Of a stretch of DNA of 13,536 bases, positions 1-8,854 are shown in pieces. The position numbers were made by a program, and so were the translations under genes. The notes below the pieces were generated by a model that did no database searches, was not told the origin of the DNA, and saw nothing but the letters and a program-made list of their open reading frames with translations. Every line of letters starts with the position of its first letter. Positions within the stretch are counted from its first letter, which is position 1. Source of the DNA: an uncultured Alphaproteobacteria bacterium (GTDB taxonomy: Bacteria > Pseudomonadota > Alphaproteobacteria > Caulobacterales > Caulobacteraceae); NCBI GenBank assembly GCA_903933475.1, contig CAIZKE010000197.1, positions 1 to 13,536 of the forward strand. Reading direction: 5' to 3'.

Positions 1-1294
1 AGTTGTTCATCTGATTGTTGAGCACGAACCCGGTCCCTTCCACCATCACGCCGGAGCCGAAGTCGGCCCCCAGGGTGTAGGTCGTGCTGACTGCGTTCCC
101 GGCGGCGTCCGCGATGCTGAAATGGGTGGTGCTGGGGCTCTCGAACTGCCAGGGGTCGCCGGCGCCCATCGCCTTGGCGGGCTTGGCCTTGTCCGGATCG
201 ATCAGCGCGGCCCGCTCGGCGCCGTAGGCCTTCGAGGTGAAGCCCTTCAGCGGGACCTTCACGAAATCCGTGTCGCCCAGGTGGCGGTAACGGTCGGCGT
301 AGGCCAGCTTCATCGCCTCGGCCATCACATGCAGAGCACCGGAAGAGCCGGCACCGCCCAACGCCCTGAGATCGAAGGGCTCCAGGATGTTCAGCATCTG
401 TAGAAGGGTGGCACCCCCTGAACTGGCCGGCGGCGTCGTCGCCACCGTATAGCCACGGTAGGTCCCCACCAGCGGCTCCCGGACCACAGCCCTGTAGGCG
501 GCGAGATCCTCAAGGGTGATCAGGCCCTTGTGGGCCTTCATGTCATCAGCGAAGCGACGGGCGATCTCGCCTTTGTAGAAGGCGTCGGCGCCGTGGTCGG
601 CGATCTGCTTCAGCGACCAGGCAAGGTCGGGCTGCCGGAGGACCTCGCCGGCCCTGAAGAGTTCGCCGCCCGGCTTGTAGAAGGTACGTTGCCCAGCGGC
701 GCTCTCAGTCATCCGCTCCTGGGCCCAGCTGAAGACGAAGGCCTCGTCAGGCGTCAGAACGACCCCCTCCGCCGCCAGCCGCCAGGCCGGCATGACCACG
801 TCCTTCCAGGGCAACCGGCCATACCGCTTGTGCGCCAGAGCCAGGCCCGCCACCGTGCCGGGCACGGCCGAGGCCCGGTAGCCGCGGGAGGCCTGGGGCG
901 TCTCCTCGCCCTTGCCGTCGACGAACATGTCCAGCCTCGCCGCCGCCGGCGCGACCGAGCGGAAGTCGATGACGATGGTCTCCCTCGTCCCGGCAATATG
1001 GACCAGCATGAAGCCGTCGCCGCCGATATTGCCCGCCCGCGGCAGTGTGACCGCAAGGACGAAGCCTACGGCGACAGCGGCATCGACGGCGTTACCACCC
1101 TTGCGCAGGATCTCGGCCCCGACCTCGGTGGCGATGGCGTTCTGGGTGACCACCATGCCCCGCTCGCCCACCACCGGATGGTGGATGGAGGGGTACTCGA
1201 GCAGCTGACGACGTTGCGATTGGGCCTGAGCCACCGGCGCGAACGCCAGGGAGAGGGCCGCGAGGGCCGCCAGCCAGAACCGGATCATGGGCAT
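1..1294 (-). CDS. ggt: Gamma-glutamyltransferase (partial, C-terminal end beyond left edge)
   Basis: This periplasmic Ntn-hydrolase transfers or hydrolyses the gamma-glutamyl group of glutathione and other gamma-glutamyl compounds, releasing glutamate. The frame is open from the ATG at 1294 to the window edge (431 codons). Residues 1-24 are a signal peptide ending in PVAQA. Arg112 in DFRSVAP matches the substrate-carboxylate Arg of the E. coli enzyme. The autoprocessing site is in ESPSTTHFS, with the nucleophile candidate Thr389 (codon at 128-130), very close to Thr391 of E. coli. The small-subunit start GNAVSTTYTLGADFGSG and LNNQM follow. The oxyanion Gly-Gly and the C-terminus lie outside the window. 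The start is only 3 bases after the symporter stop, so the two genes are surely co-transcribed. An AGGGA about 11 bases upstream favours the ATG at 1294 over the in-frame ATG at 1288. The family call is firm; the natural substrate is not known. Confidence 0.95.
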   Translation of the reverse strand, partial: MPMIRFWLAALAALSLAFAPVAQAQSQRRQLLEYPSIHHPVVGERGMVVTQNAIATEVGAEILRKGGNAVDAAVAVGFVLAVTLPRAGNIGGDGFMLVHIAGTRETIVIDFRSVAPAAARLDMFVDGKGEETPQASRGYRASAVPGTVAGLALAHKRYGRLPWKDVVMPAWRLAAEGVVLTPDEAFVFSWAQERMTESAAGQRTFYKPGGELFRAGEVLRQPDLAWSLKQIADHGADAFYKGEIARRFADDMKAHKGLITLEDLAAYRAVVREPLVGTYRGYTVATTPPASSGGATLLQMLNILEPFDLRALGGAGSSGALHVMAEAMKLAYADRYRHLGDTDFVKVPLKGFTSKAYGAERAALIDPDKAKPAKAMGAGDPWQFESPSTTHFSIADAAGNAVSTTYTLGADFGSGVMVEGTGFVLNNQMNN

Positions 1295-1297
1295 GGG

Positions 1298-2659
1298 TCA
1301 GACATCCCTGGAGGCCTTGTAGATCTCGACGTCAATCTCGTTCTCCCAACGGGCCACCACGGTCGCGACGGCGAGGTCGCTGGTGTTGTTGGGCACCGTC
1401 CGGATCATGTCGAGGACGCGATCGAAGGGCAGGATGAAGCCCACCAGGACGGCGGTCTGCTCAGGTGAGATGCCGAACGTCGTCAGCACCCCGGCCAGCA
1501 TGAAAAGCGACGCCGAGGGCACTGGCGCCGTGCCGACGGCGACCATCACGGTGGTGACGCCAACCAGCAAATACTGCTCCAGACTGAGCTGAACGCCGAA
1601 GGCCTGGGCGGCAAAGGTGGCCAAGAGGGCGATGTAGAGCGCCGTTCCATCCATGCTGACCGTGGCGCCCAGAGGCAGGGCGGTTGAGACCACCGCCGGC
1701 TTGATGCCGAGGTTCTCTTCCGCAACCCGCATCGCCACCGGCAGGGTGGCCATGCTGGACGAGGTCGAGAAGGCCACCAGCATGGCGTCCGTAATGCCCC
1801 GGAAGAAGGGAACCACCGGCAACCAGGCCATCAGTCGCACGACCAGGCCGTGGACGATCAGGCTCTGGAAGATCGAACCCCCGAGAACGCAGAGGGCGAG
1901 GACCCCGATGCTGGCGAAGACACTTACACCTGTCGTCCCCATGACCATGGCGATCAGGGCGAAGACCCCGAAGGGGGAGAACTCCATGATGATGGCCACG
2001 ACCTTCAGCATCACTTCGGAGGCCGACTCGAACACGGCGGCCATCGGCCTGGCCTTCTCACCGGTGGCCAGGATCGCCGAACCCAGCAGAAGGGCAAAGA
2101 AGATCGTCGGCAGCAGAGCGCCATCAGCCAGGGACTTGAAGATATTGGCCGGCACCACATCGTTGATCCCGAGGCCGACCGACCCGGTGGCGTTCAGAAC
2201 CTGCGGTGTGGCGGCCGAGAAGTCTGCGCCCAGGCCCGGCTGGGCGAAGGCGCCCAGGGACAGGCCGACCCCCACGGCGACAGAGGTCGTGAACAGGTAG
2301 AGCACCAGCGTCTTGACCCCGATGGAGCCAAGACGGCGCGCGTCGCCCAGGGCGGCGACGCCGGAGACGATCGTCACGAGGACCAGGGGGATCACAGCCA
2401 TGCGGATCAACTGCACGAACAGATCGCCGATCCACTTGATCGAGGCGGCACCCGGTCCCCAGAACAGGCCCACGGCAGCGCCGAGCAGCAGGGCCGCGAT
2501 GATGCGCTGCCAAAGCGGAACCCCGAACCACAGGCCAACCATGCGCCCCAGGACGCCGGGCGTCCTGGGCAGCTTTGCTGCGGATCCCGGGTCCCCGGTC
2601 ATCGCAGGCGTCTCCATCTCCGGCGGAGCCGCCGGGCCCGTGGCGGCGGGAGGTGTCAT
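1298..2659 (-). CDS. Dicarboxylate/amino acid:cation symporter (DAACS/Glt family)
   Basis: This is an inner-membrane sodium- or proton-coupled carrier for acidic amino acids or C4-dicarboxylates. Its 453 residues cover the whole family fold, with hydrophobic segments from about residue 47 on. The serine-rich HP1 motif reads STSSSMATLP. In TM8 the ligand residues equivalent to GltPh Asp390, Asp394, Arg397, Thr398, Asn401 and Asp405 are all present (Asp413, Asp417, Arg420, Thr421, Asn424, Asp428). Two motifs differ from the best-known members: TM7 has SMDGT instead of NMDGT (Ser335), and the HP2 tip reads APVPSAS where AGVPGAG is common. The start is not certain. The ATG at 2659 has only a distant AGGA, while the in-frame ATG at 2602 has GGAGA 8 bases upstream. 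It lies 30 bases after the TonB receptor and 3 bases before ggt, so released glutamate is a plausible substrate. That substrate is inferred from context only. Confidence 0.93.
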   Translation of the reverse strand: MTPPAATGPAAPPEMETPAMTGDPGSAAKLPRTPGVLGRMVGLWFGVPLWQRIIAALLLGAAVGLFWGPGAASIKWIGDLFVQLIRMAVIPLVLVTIVSGVAALGDARRLGSIGVKTLVLYLFTTSVAVGVGLSLGAFAQPGLGADFSAATPQVLNATGSVGLGINDVVPANIFKSLADGALLPTIFFALLLGSAILATGEKARPMAAVFESASEVMLKVVAIIMEFSPFGVFALIAMVMGTTGVSVFASIGVLALCVLGGSIFQSLIVHGLVVRLMAWLPVVPFFRGITDAMLVAFSTSSSMATLPVAMRVAEENLGIKPAVVSTALPLGATVSMDGTALYIALLATFAAQAFGVQLSLEQYLLVGVTTVMVAVGTAPVPSASLFMLAGVLTTFGISPEQTAVLVGFILPFDRVLDMIRTVPNNTSDLAVATVVARWENEIDVEIYKASRDV

Positions 2660-2689
2660 GCCGGACGCGCCGTTCCTGCCCTCCGGGCC

Positions 2690-5600
2690 CTAGAAGCGCT
2701 TGCTCAGCGTGGCGTACCAATAGCGTCCGGTGGCGTTGTGCAACGCGCCCAGGTAGCCAAAGTTGTTCGACGCCAGCGGCGGGTCCTTGTCCTCGATGTT
2801 GCGGACACCGACACGCACGGTGGAGCCGTCCAGGACCCCGTCCCGGAAGGCGTACTGCCCGTAGACGTTGACCGTCGTCCAGGCATCGAGCTCGTAGTAG
2901 CGGCCATCCACCTGCGCCGGGCCGGTGTCGTAGACCGAACCCACATGGTTGACGAAGAGGCCTGCGCCCCAGCCGTCCTTGCGCCAGGTCAGGGTGGCGG
3001 TCGCCCGGAACTCCGGATAGCCGTCGATCTGCACCCGACTGCCGGCGCTGGCGACCGTCGGCCCGATCAGGGTGCCGTCGGCGATCGCCGCGATGAGGAT
3101 CTTCTCCACCTCACCCGGTTCCTGGTCGTAGGCCAGCAGCTGGGCGACGTTGAACTTCAGGTTGAAATCACCCAGGGACGTGTCGTCGAGATCGTAATCA
3201 ACGGTCACGTCCAGGCCCTCGACCGTCCGGGGCTGCAGGTTCGTGTAGACGTCGTTCACATAGTCGATCGTGCCCACTGGACCGGCGCTGGTGGGCGCGT
3301 TGCGGACCACGTTCGGGTTTGAGCTTCCGCGAAGGCGCAGCAGGTAGTCGTAGGCGATCTGGTTCGGGGCGCCGAGGACGCCGATGACGTCCGTCTGGCG
3401 GATCTGCCAATAGTCGGCCGTGACCAACAGACGGCCATACTCCGGCGGAATGAAGGTCGGCGAATAGGCAAAGCCGAAGGTGGCGTTGTCGGCCTCATCC
3501 GGCGTCAGGTTCTCGTTTCCGCTCCGCACTTCCAGGGTGCTCGAGGAGGTGCAGGTCGGCGGGATCGCCGGCGGCGGGGCCGGCGGCGTGTTGATCCGGC
3601 AGGCGGCCCAGTCGGTCCGGGTGTTCGCGACCGTCGTGCCGTCGGCGTAGAACTGGGGCAGGTTCGGTGCCCGGAAGCTCTGCGAGACCGATCCGCGCAG
3701 CGCGAAGCCGCCGCCGACCTTCCAGAGCACAGCCGCCTTCGGCTTCAGGACGTTGCCGAAGTCCGAATAGTACTCGTCGCGCGCCGCCAACTGGACGCTG
3801 ACTTCCTCGACCAGAGGGATGCCCATGTCGGACGAGACCACCGGGATCGCCAGCTCAATGTAGGCCGAGGTGACATTGCGTTCGCCCTTCACGTCCGGGG
3901 AGCCGCTCGCACCCATGACGTCCGTGCCATAGACAAGGCCGGAGATGGGGTTGGTGTAAGTGATCGTCCCATCCAGCCGGTCGTCCCGGTCGTCCAGGAA
4001 GGTCTCGCGCCTGAACTCGACGCCGGCAGCGGCACCGAGCGGGCCGGCCGGCAGCTCCATGAGATCGGGGTTGGAGACCTTGAAGTCCGCCAGCGCCAGG
4101 GAGGTCTCGCTGATCCGGTCGACGTTGATCAGGAAGGATTCGATGGTCGCCCGGCTGTTGGGCGTTGCGTCGCCGAGGGAGAAGTTGCGCTGCGAGCCCC
4201 CATTGAAGGGGTTGTAGGCGTCTGAGGTGGACCGCGACACAGCCCGCTGGAAGAGCGTGTTGCTGACCGCATTGTAGGTCCGGTCCCGGGTCCGGGCCTC
4301 CGAGTAGAGGAGGGCCGAGTCCCAGTCCCAGCCGCGCCAGTTTCCGCGCAGGCCGCCAAGCAAGCGGAGGCTGTCGTCGGTCACGGTGTAGCTGCGGGGC
4401 CCCGTGTCGACCGGCCGATAGGTCGTCATGTTCAACGCCAGGCCGCCGGTCGGGACATTGGTGAGGTTGGCCAGGCGATTGGGGCTGCCCGTGGGACCGA
4501 AGGGGTTCCAGTAGGCGTTGGCGGCGAGGCTGATCGGCGCCGAGGAGAGCGGCGCAGACTGCTCACGGCTGCCCTTGAAGAGCGAGTGATAGTATCCGAG
4601 CTCCCCATAGAACTGGATATCCCCCGTCAGGTCGTACTCGACGGTGCTGAACAGGTTGGTTCGCTCGACACTGCCGCGCAGGGTGCGGTCCGGGTTCTCG
4701 TCATAACGCAGGGGGCGTTGGGCGGTGTTGGTGGTGACGCCGTTGCGGATGCAGATGTCGCCGGCGCCGAACACGGTGCTGTTGCAGCCGCCGGTCTGGG
4801 TCAGGGCGTTGGCCACCGGCTCGATGTGGAACACGCCGCTGGCCGTCAGGTTGACGCCCGACTGCTTGACCTGAAGGGCGGAGCTGCTGGAGGTCAGGCC
4901 GACGACACCGAACGAACCCCAGGGGCTGGAGGTCGACCGGTTGTCGAAGGCCGTGCTGCCTTCCCAGGGCGTCCCGACGACGCCGGGACGATGATCCTCA
5001 CTGGCGGAGTAGCTGCGTTCGCTCGCATTCAGTCGCGTGCGACCGGTGTAACTGCCGAACAAGGTCAGGCGCAGGCCGTTGTCGAGCTTGGTCCCGGCCT
5101 TCACCGTTAACAGGCCCTCCTGATAGTCGGTGCCCTCTGACCCGCCGCCCTGCAGTTCGACGCGGAGGCCCTGGAAGCGCGTATCCAGGACGGTGTTGAC
5201 CACCCCCGCCACGGCGTCGGCACCGTAGATGGCCGCTGCACCGTCCCGCAGCACTTCCACGCGCTTCACGCCGGAGACCGGGATCGCGTTGGTGTTTGGC
5301 GTCGTGACCGGCACGAAGTTCTCGGTCTGGGTGCCCGGGTGCAGGACAGACCGGCGACCGTTCAGCAGCATCAGGGTGTTGCCGGTGCCCAGGCTGCGCA
5401 GGTTGAGCGAGGCCACGTCGCCGCGCGCATCGTTCAGGTTTCCGGTGGTGCGGGCTTCCTGGAACTGGACGTCGCCAGCCTGGGGGATAGACCGGTACAG
5501 CTCGTCACCCGAGACCGCGCCCGTGGCGATGATATCGTTCTCGGTGACCACGGTCACAGGAAGGGAGGTGTCGACCTTCGCGCCCTTGATCTGGCTGCCG

Positions 5601-5725
5601 ATGACCGTGATGGCCTCGACTTCCGTGCTTCCAGAGCTGGCACCCTGGGCAAAGGCTGGAGCCGCCGCCAGGGACACCCCCGCGAGCAGGGCGAACTTAA
5701 AGGTCGTCATAATTCTGTGGGACAT
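2690..5725 (-). CDS. TonB-dependent outer-membrane receptor
   Basis: This active outer-membrane importer is energised by TonB-ExbB-ExbD. The 1011 residues begin with a signal peptide (cleavage likely after AFA, residue 26). A TonB-box-like EAITVIGSQ follows at about 37-45, then a plug domain (about 50-180) with LMLLNGRRS and the plug-end motif VEVLRDGAAAIYGADAVAGVVN. The rest is a beta-barrel ending in the aromatic C-terminal Phe (YWYATLSKRF) needed for barrel assembly. The ATG at 5725 is preferred because AGGGGA lies about 11 bases upstream, while the in-frame ATG at 5710 has no Shine-Dalgarno sequence. Two close Cys pairs (314/325 and 709/725) probably staple extracellular loops, and the second encloses a proline-rich stretch. 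Its ligand cannot be read from sequence. The downstream symporter and gamma-glutamyltransferase suggest a gamma-glutamyl peptide or similar nitrogen compound. Confidence 0.96.
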   Translation of the reverse strand: MSHRIMTTFKFALLAGVSLAAAPAFAQGASSGSTEVEAITVIGSQIKGAKVDTSLPVTVVTENDIIATGAVSGDELYRSIPQAGDVQFQEARTTGNLNDARGDVASLNLRSLGTGNTLMLLNGRRSVLHPGTQTENFVPVTTPNTNAIPVSGVKRVEVLRDGAAAIYGADAVAGVVNTVLDTRFQGLRVELQGGGSEGTDYQEGLLTVKAGTKLDNGLRLTLFGSYTGRTRLNASERSYSASEDHRPGVVGTPWEGSTAFDNRSTSSPWGSFGVVGLTSSSSALQVKQSGVNLTASGVFHIEPVANALTQTGGCNSTVFGAGDICIRNGVTTNTAQRPLRYDENPDRTLRGSVERTNLFSTVEYDLTGDIQFYGELGYYHSLFKGSREQSAPLSSAPISLAANAYWNPFGPTGSPNRLANLTNVPTGGLALNMTTYRPVDTGPRSYTVTDDSLRLLGGLRGNWRGWDWDSALLYSEARTRDRTYNAVSNTLFQRAVSRSTSDAYNPFNGGSQRNFSLGDATPNSRATIESFLINVDRISETSLALADFKVSNPDLMELPAGPLGAAAGVEFRRETFLDDRDDRLDGTITYTNPISGLVYGTDVMGASGSPDVKGERNVTSAYIELAIPVVSSDMGIPLVEEVSVQLAARDEYYSDFGNVLKPKAAVLWKVGGGFALRGSVSQSFRAPNLPQFYADGTTVANTRTDWAACRINTPPAPPPAIPPTCTSSSTLEVRSGNENLTPDEADNATFGFAYSPTFIPPEYGRLLVTADYWQIRQTDVIGVLGAPNQIAYDYLLRLRGSSNPNVVRNAPTSAGPVGTIDYVNDVYTNLQPRTVEGLDVTVDYDLDDTSLGDFNLKFNVAQLLAYDQEPGEVEKILIAAIADGTLIGPTVASAGSRVQIDGYPEFRATATLTWRKDGWGAGLFVNHVGSVYDTGPAQVDGRYYELDAWTTVNVYGQYAFRDGVLDGSTVRVGVRNIEDKDPPLASNNFGYLGALHNATGRYWYATLSKRF

Positions 5726-5982
5726 GCCCGGTAATCCCCTATGTGCGCGGAATCAGGCATTCCGTCCTGACTCGCATCTGTTTGCCGAGCACCTTGGCTG
5801 TTTGGTCGCCCCCGGCCAATACCAAAACACTCCAATGCCCGGGAAAGGCGCAGCCGGTCCCCGGGGCTCGGGCGGCGCAGTCGGCGGCCAGCGGATAACG
5901 CCGGACACCCGGTCCCCCTGATGGGCGAAGTCACCCGGCCATAGGGACCCGGTCGCCGCCGGCCCGCAGGCCTGCCGGCGCG
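5726..5982. promoter_or_regulatory. Intergenic region between sulfatase and TonB receptor; inverted repeats, presumed promoter
   Basis: These 257 bases separate two tight minus-strand gene groups and hold no convincing gene. The receptor unit probably starts its own transcript here, but I see no clean -35/-10 pair. Near the receptor start there are two overlapping inverted repeats: GGAAT-CAGGC-ATTCC (5749-5763) and TCAGG...CCTGA (5753-5770). They would sit in the 5' leader or form an operator. Confidence 0.4.
5958..5979 (-). terminator. GC-rich hairpin just after the sulfatase stop
   Basis: GCCGGC arms at 5958-5963 and 5974-5979 flank a 10-base loop, a few bases after the sulfatase stop codon. 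There is no T-run, so it is at best a weak intrinsic terminator or an mRNA 3'-end stabiliser. Confidence 0.3.
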
Positions 5983-7593
5983 CTAGAGCCCAATGTTCTT
6001 GGGCGGGTATTTCACGAAGGTCGCCCCGTGCTGGCGCATCTCCGCGCCCATGGTGGCGAGCCAGGCGCTCATCCGGTGGCCGACCGTGTAGTCTTCCTTG
6101 GGGTTGAGGTAGAGGTTGAACAGCCACGGTGCCGTGCCGACATCCTGCACCGTTGCCATGTCGATCCAGAGAAAGGGCGAGCCGTTGTTGACGACGACGT
6201 GCTGGTGGATCTTCAGTTCGTGCATCCGCATCGCCATGAGCGTCGTGTTCATCCAGAAATAAACATGCTCACGCAGCGTCTCTCCGCCCTTGGTCAGCAG
6301 GAAGGAGGTCTGGTCTATGCCGTCGATGTAACGGTCCTGCGGGAGGGACCCGGTCGCGCCCGCCAGGCGCAGCGAGGTGTTGAACAGGTCCATCAGGTCG
6401 AAGAGGTCGTCCGAGACCTGCCCGGGCTCTATCATGCCAGGCCAGTAGGCGATGCCCGGCACGCGGACGCCGCCTTCCCAGGTCGTGCCCTTGGCGCCGC
6501 GGAAAGGCGAAAACCCGCTGTCAGGCCACATGTCCATCTGCGGGCCGTTGTCCGATGTGACGAAGATGAAGGTCTTGTCGAGCTCTCCGGCCGCGTCCAG
6601 CGCTGCGACGATGTCCCCGATGATGGAATCCACCTCAACCAGCGCATCCTTGTAGGGCCAGCCCGCCGCGCTTGCGCCGGTGAATTTCGCCGAAGCGTAG
6701 TTGTCGGTGTGCACCTTCATGAAGGCGTGTTCGATGAAGAAGGGCTCGTCCTTGGCCGCCAGCTGGGCGATCCGGGCGACCGTGAAGTCGCGCAGCCGGA
6801 GATCGGCCTCGGCCATGTCCTTGGTGGAACGCGTCGGGACCGCGACCTCGGTCCGCCCGCCGGCCCAGCCGTGCATCAGGTCGATCTCGTTACCCAGGTC
6901 GCCATAGGCCGCCAGCGAGCCAGGCCGGTTCACCAGGTCAGGATAGCGGGTGCCATCCAACCCCTGCGTGATCTCCTTCTGTGCGCTGTAGAAGCCGTAG
7001 AACTCCTTGAAACCCACGTCATGAGGCCGCATCCCCTCCTTCTCGCCGATATGCCATTTGCCCACCAGCAGCGTGTTGTACCCAGCCTTGTTCAGCAGGG
7101 TGGGCAGGGAAACTTCAGTGTCCCAGGGGTTGGCTGTGATCCGGTCCCCCGCAAGGATCGGCCGGGTCAGGCCGGTGCGCACCGGCAGTCGGCCGGTCAG
7201 AATGGCGGAACGCGACGGCGTGCAGGTCTGCTGGGCATAGGTCGAGGTCAGCCGCAGTCCGCCGGCGGCCAGCCTGTCCATGTTGGGCGTGGCCGCCCCG
7301 ATGGCCGCGCCGCCCCCATAGCTGCCGGGATCGCCCCAGCCCATGTCGTCGACGACGAGCCAGACGATGTTTGGCCTCTGCCCGGTGCGGGCAACGAAGG
7401 CGTCGAGTTTGGCCTGGGCCCCGGCCTCCTGCCTTGGACGGGGGATCGCGGGCTGCTGGTGGTCGTTCAGGGTGACAGTGCGATCAAACGGCTGGGCGGC
7501 CTTGGCTGGCTTCACCGGCTGGGCGAGCGCGGTCGATCCGAGAAGCATCGCGGCGAGGACAAGACCAGAGGTCAGGGTGCGGGAGACGGGCAT
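5983..7593 (-). CDS. Secreted Cys-type sulfatase (arylsulfatase family)
   Basis: This enzyme hydrolyses a sulfate ester in the periplasm. Its 536 residues start with a signal peptide (about 1-25, TALAQ). The sulfatase core shows the metal ligands Asp82-Asp83 in VVDDMGWGD. The activation motif is CTPSRSAILTGR, whose Cys124 must be converted to formylglycine. GKWHIG holds Lys179 and His181, KVH holds Lys293 and His295, TSDNG holds Asp348 and Asn349, and RGAKGTTWEGG holds Lys368. All the catalytic residues expected of the family are there, so it should be active if matured. No formylglycine-generating enzyme is encoded in this window. AGGA lies about 10 bases before the ATG. It begins 32 bases after the MetA-like channel gene, so the two are probably one transcript and may act on the same, possibly hydrophobic or aromatic, sulfate ester. 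The substrate is inferred only. Confidence 0.95.
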   Translation of the reverse strand: MPVSRTLTSGLVLAAMLLGSTALAQPVKPAKAAQPFDRTVTLNDHQQPAIPRPRQEAGAQAKLDAFVARTGQRPNIVWLVVDDMGWGDPGSYGGGAAIGAATPNMDRLAAGGLRLTSTYAQQTCTPSRSAILTGRLPVRTGLTRPILAGDRITANPWDTEVSLPTLLNKAGYNTLLVGKWHIGEKEGMRPHDVGFKEFYGFYSAQKEITQGLDGTRYPDLVNRPGSLAAYGDLGNEIDLMHGWAGGRTEVAVPTRSTKDMAEADLRLRDFTVARIAQLAAKDEPFFIEHAFMKVHTDNYASAKFTGASAAGWPYKDALVEVDSIIGDIVAALDAAGELDKTFIFVTSDNGPQMDMWPDSGFSPFRGAKGTTWEGGVRVPGIAYWPGMIEPGQVSDDLFDLMDLFNTSLRLAGATGSLPQDRYIDGIDQTSFLLTKGGETLREHVYFWMNTTLMAMRMHELKIHQHVVVNNGSPFLWIDMATVQDVGTAPWLFNLYLNPKEDYTVGHRMSAWLATMGAEMRQHGATFVKYPPKNIGL

Positions 7594-7625
7594 GGGGAGA
7601 ATCCTGACGGAGGGATATGCGGGGT

Positions 7626-8609
7626 TCAGAAGCTGGCGCCGACTGACAGCCAGAAACTGTCGCTTTCCAGCCGGTTACGGGCGCCGAACTCGGTGATGTA
7701 CTTGGCCTCGAGGGTGACCGGCACATCCCCCATCTTGGTGGCGTAGTTGATGATTGGCCCCGCACCGTAGACCCGTGCAGTGAGGCTGTCCTTCTTGACG
7801 AAGCGGCGAAGCAGGTCTGCACCCGAACCGCTGTCATCGCCGATCTGCTGATAGGCATAGGCGGTCACGCCGAACGCCAGCCCGTTGGGCAGGTGCTGCG
7901 CGGCGGCGATCTCCAGGTGCGCCTCGGGCGCGGTCTGGTAGTCGGTTTCCGCGTTCTCGAGCGAGAGTGTGACGCCCGCCGCCGCGCTGAACTCGCGACC
8001 GTTGGTGCGGTTGAGATAGGTGTAGGCCGCGCCGGGGTCGAAGGCGGCCCGGTTCTTGCCGACGCTGGCGGCGCTGACCGAGCGCGTGGCGAGGTCGACC
8101 GACGCGGGCTCATAGTACCCGGTCGGCAGGTAGATCGTGGCGTTGACCTGCCAGAAGTGCACGCCCTGGTTCCACCCGACCGCCGGCGTGACGGTGATGT
8201 CGCCAATTCCGGTCACGCTGTCGCGGACTGACCCGGACGCCCCGTTCAGAAGCGCGCCGGAGAAGGTCAATTCAGGGTTCGCGACCGGCAAGGTCACCGT
8301 CAGCATCGGACGCCCGCCCCAGAGGGATGCGTCAAAGCTGCGCGTCGCGTTCAGCTTCAGTATGCGGACATCCGTCGACACGTCCGAGAACGGGATGCCC
8401 CCCAGGGCGACGAACTCGACCTGCCCCTTCTGAAGTACGAGATCTCCCGAGAAGTAGTCGCCCGGCGGCGGCACGATCCCCGACAGGATGTCGCGCGAGC
8501 CGAGCAGATAGCCGCCGGTGCCGCCTTCCACCGCCCGAGCAGGACCCGCCTGGAGGGCGAGTAAGCCGGCGACAAGGGCGGCCGGCCAGGTTTGAAGGAT
8601 GGGTTTCAT
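7626..8609 (-). CDS. MetA-pathway-like outer-membrane transporter (PF13557-type)
   Basis: This is a predicted outer-membrane beta-barrel of the family first seen beside phenol and aromatic degradation genes, thought to pass hydrophobic substrates. Its 327 residues carry a signal peptide (about 1-26, ending GPARA). They then show the family pattern: an N-terminal GGTGGYLLGS with a PPPGDYF segment, an ATIYLPTGYYEP motif in the middle, and GKNRAAFDPGAAYTYLN. The protein ends in alternating strands with a C-terminal Phe (LSVGASF). I chose the ATG at 8609 because AAGGA sits 9 bases upstream; an in-frame TTG at 8630 would be longer but would put that Shine-Dalgarno inside the gene. It is first in the unit with the sulfatase. 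The family is recognised by pattern; the substrate is unknown. Confidence 0.85.
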   Translation of the reverse strand: MKPILQTWPAALVAGLLALQAGPARAVEGGTGGYLLGSRDILSGIVPPPGDYFSGDLVLQKGQVEFVALGGIPFSDVSTDVRILKLNATRSFDASLWGGRPMLTVTLPVANPELTFSGALLNGASGSVRDSVTGIGDITVTPAVGWNQGVHFWQVNATIYLPTGYYEPASVDLATRSVSAASVGKNRAAFDPGAAYTYLNRTNGREFSAAAGVTLSLENAETDYQTAPEAHLEIAAAQHLPNGLAFGVTAYAYQQIGDDSGSGADLLRRFVKKDSLTARVYGAGPIINYATKMGDVPVTLEAKYITEFGARNRLESDSFWLSVGASF

Positions 8610-8809
8610 GGTGCGGGTCCTTAACTGCAAGGCGACGCGGACAGCAGCAATGTCCCCGGCAAAGGCGATTGGGTCGATGTCGAAACGGGCGAGTCACTCA
8701 GGGGGTCTGGGTGGGCTCCGTGTTTACCGTCCCTGAATTTCGCTGCGCGGACAACCACCCTGCCCGTTTTGTCCACGGTGAATCCGCGGGTGGACGGCTT
8801 GCTCCCCGG

Positions 8810-8826
8810 TCCTTGGAGGCCAAGGA
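8810..8826. repeat. Perfect 7-bp inverted repeat
   Basis: TCCTTGG (8810-8816) and CCAAGGA (8820-8826) form perfect arms around a 3-base spacer. It could be an operator or a hairpin early in the minus-strand leader. No T-run follows on either strand, so a terminator is unlikely. Confidence 0.4.
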
Positions 8827-8854
8827 TTTCGGCGGGCCGGCGGGTGTTTGGCTT

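Noticed and set aside
530..1468. 312-codon plus-strand open frame
   Set aside because: It is antisense to gamma-glutamyltransferase and the symporter, is rich in Arg/Gly/His/Asp and has no motif. It is a shadow frame caused by high GC content.
2515..2535. GAAC...GAAC pair as a possible LexA box in reverse orientation
   Set aside because: The spacing is 3 bases rather than 7, and it lies inside the symporter coding sequence.
6028..7746. 572-codon plus-strand open frame
   Set aside because: It is antisense to the sulfatase, which carries all its family motifs. The plus-strand translation shows no domain or ribosome binding site.
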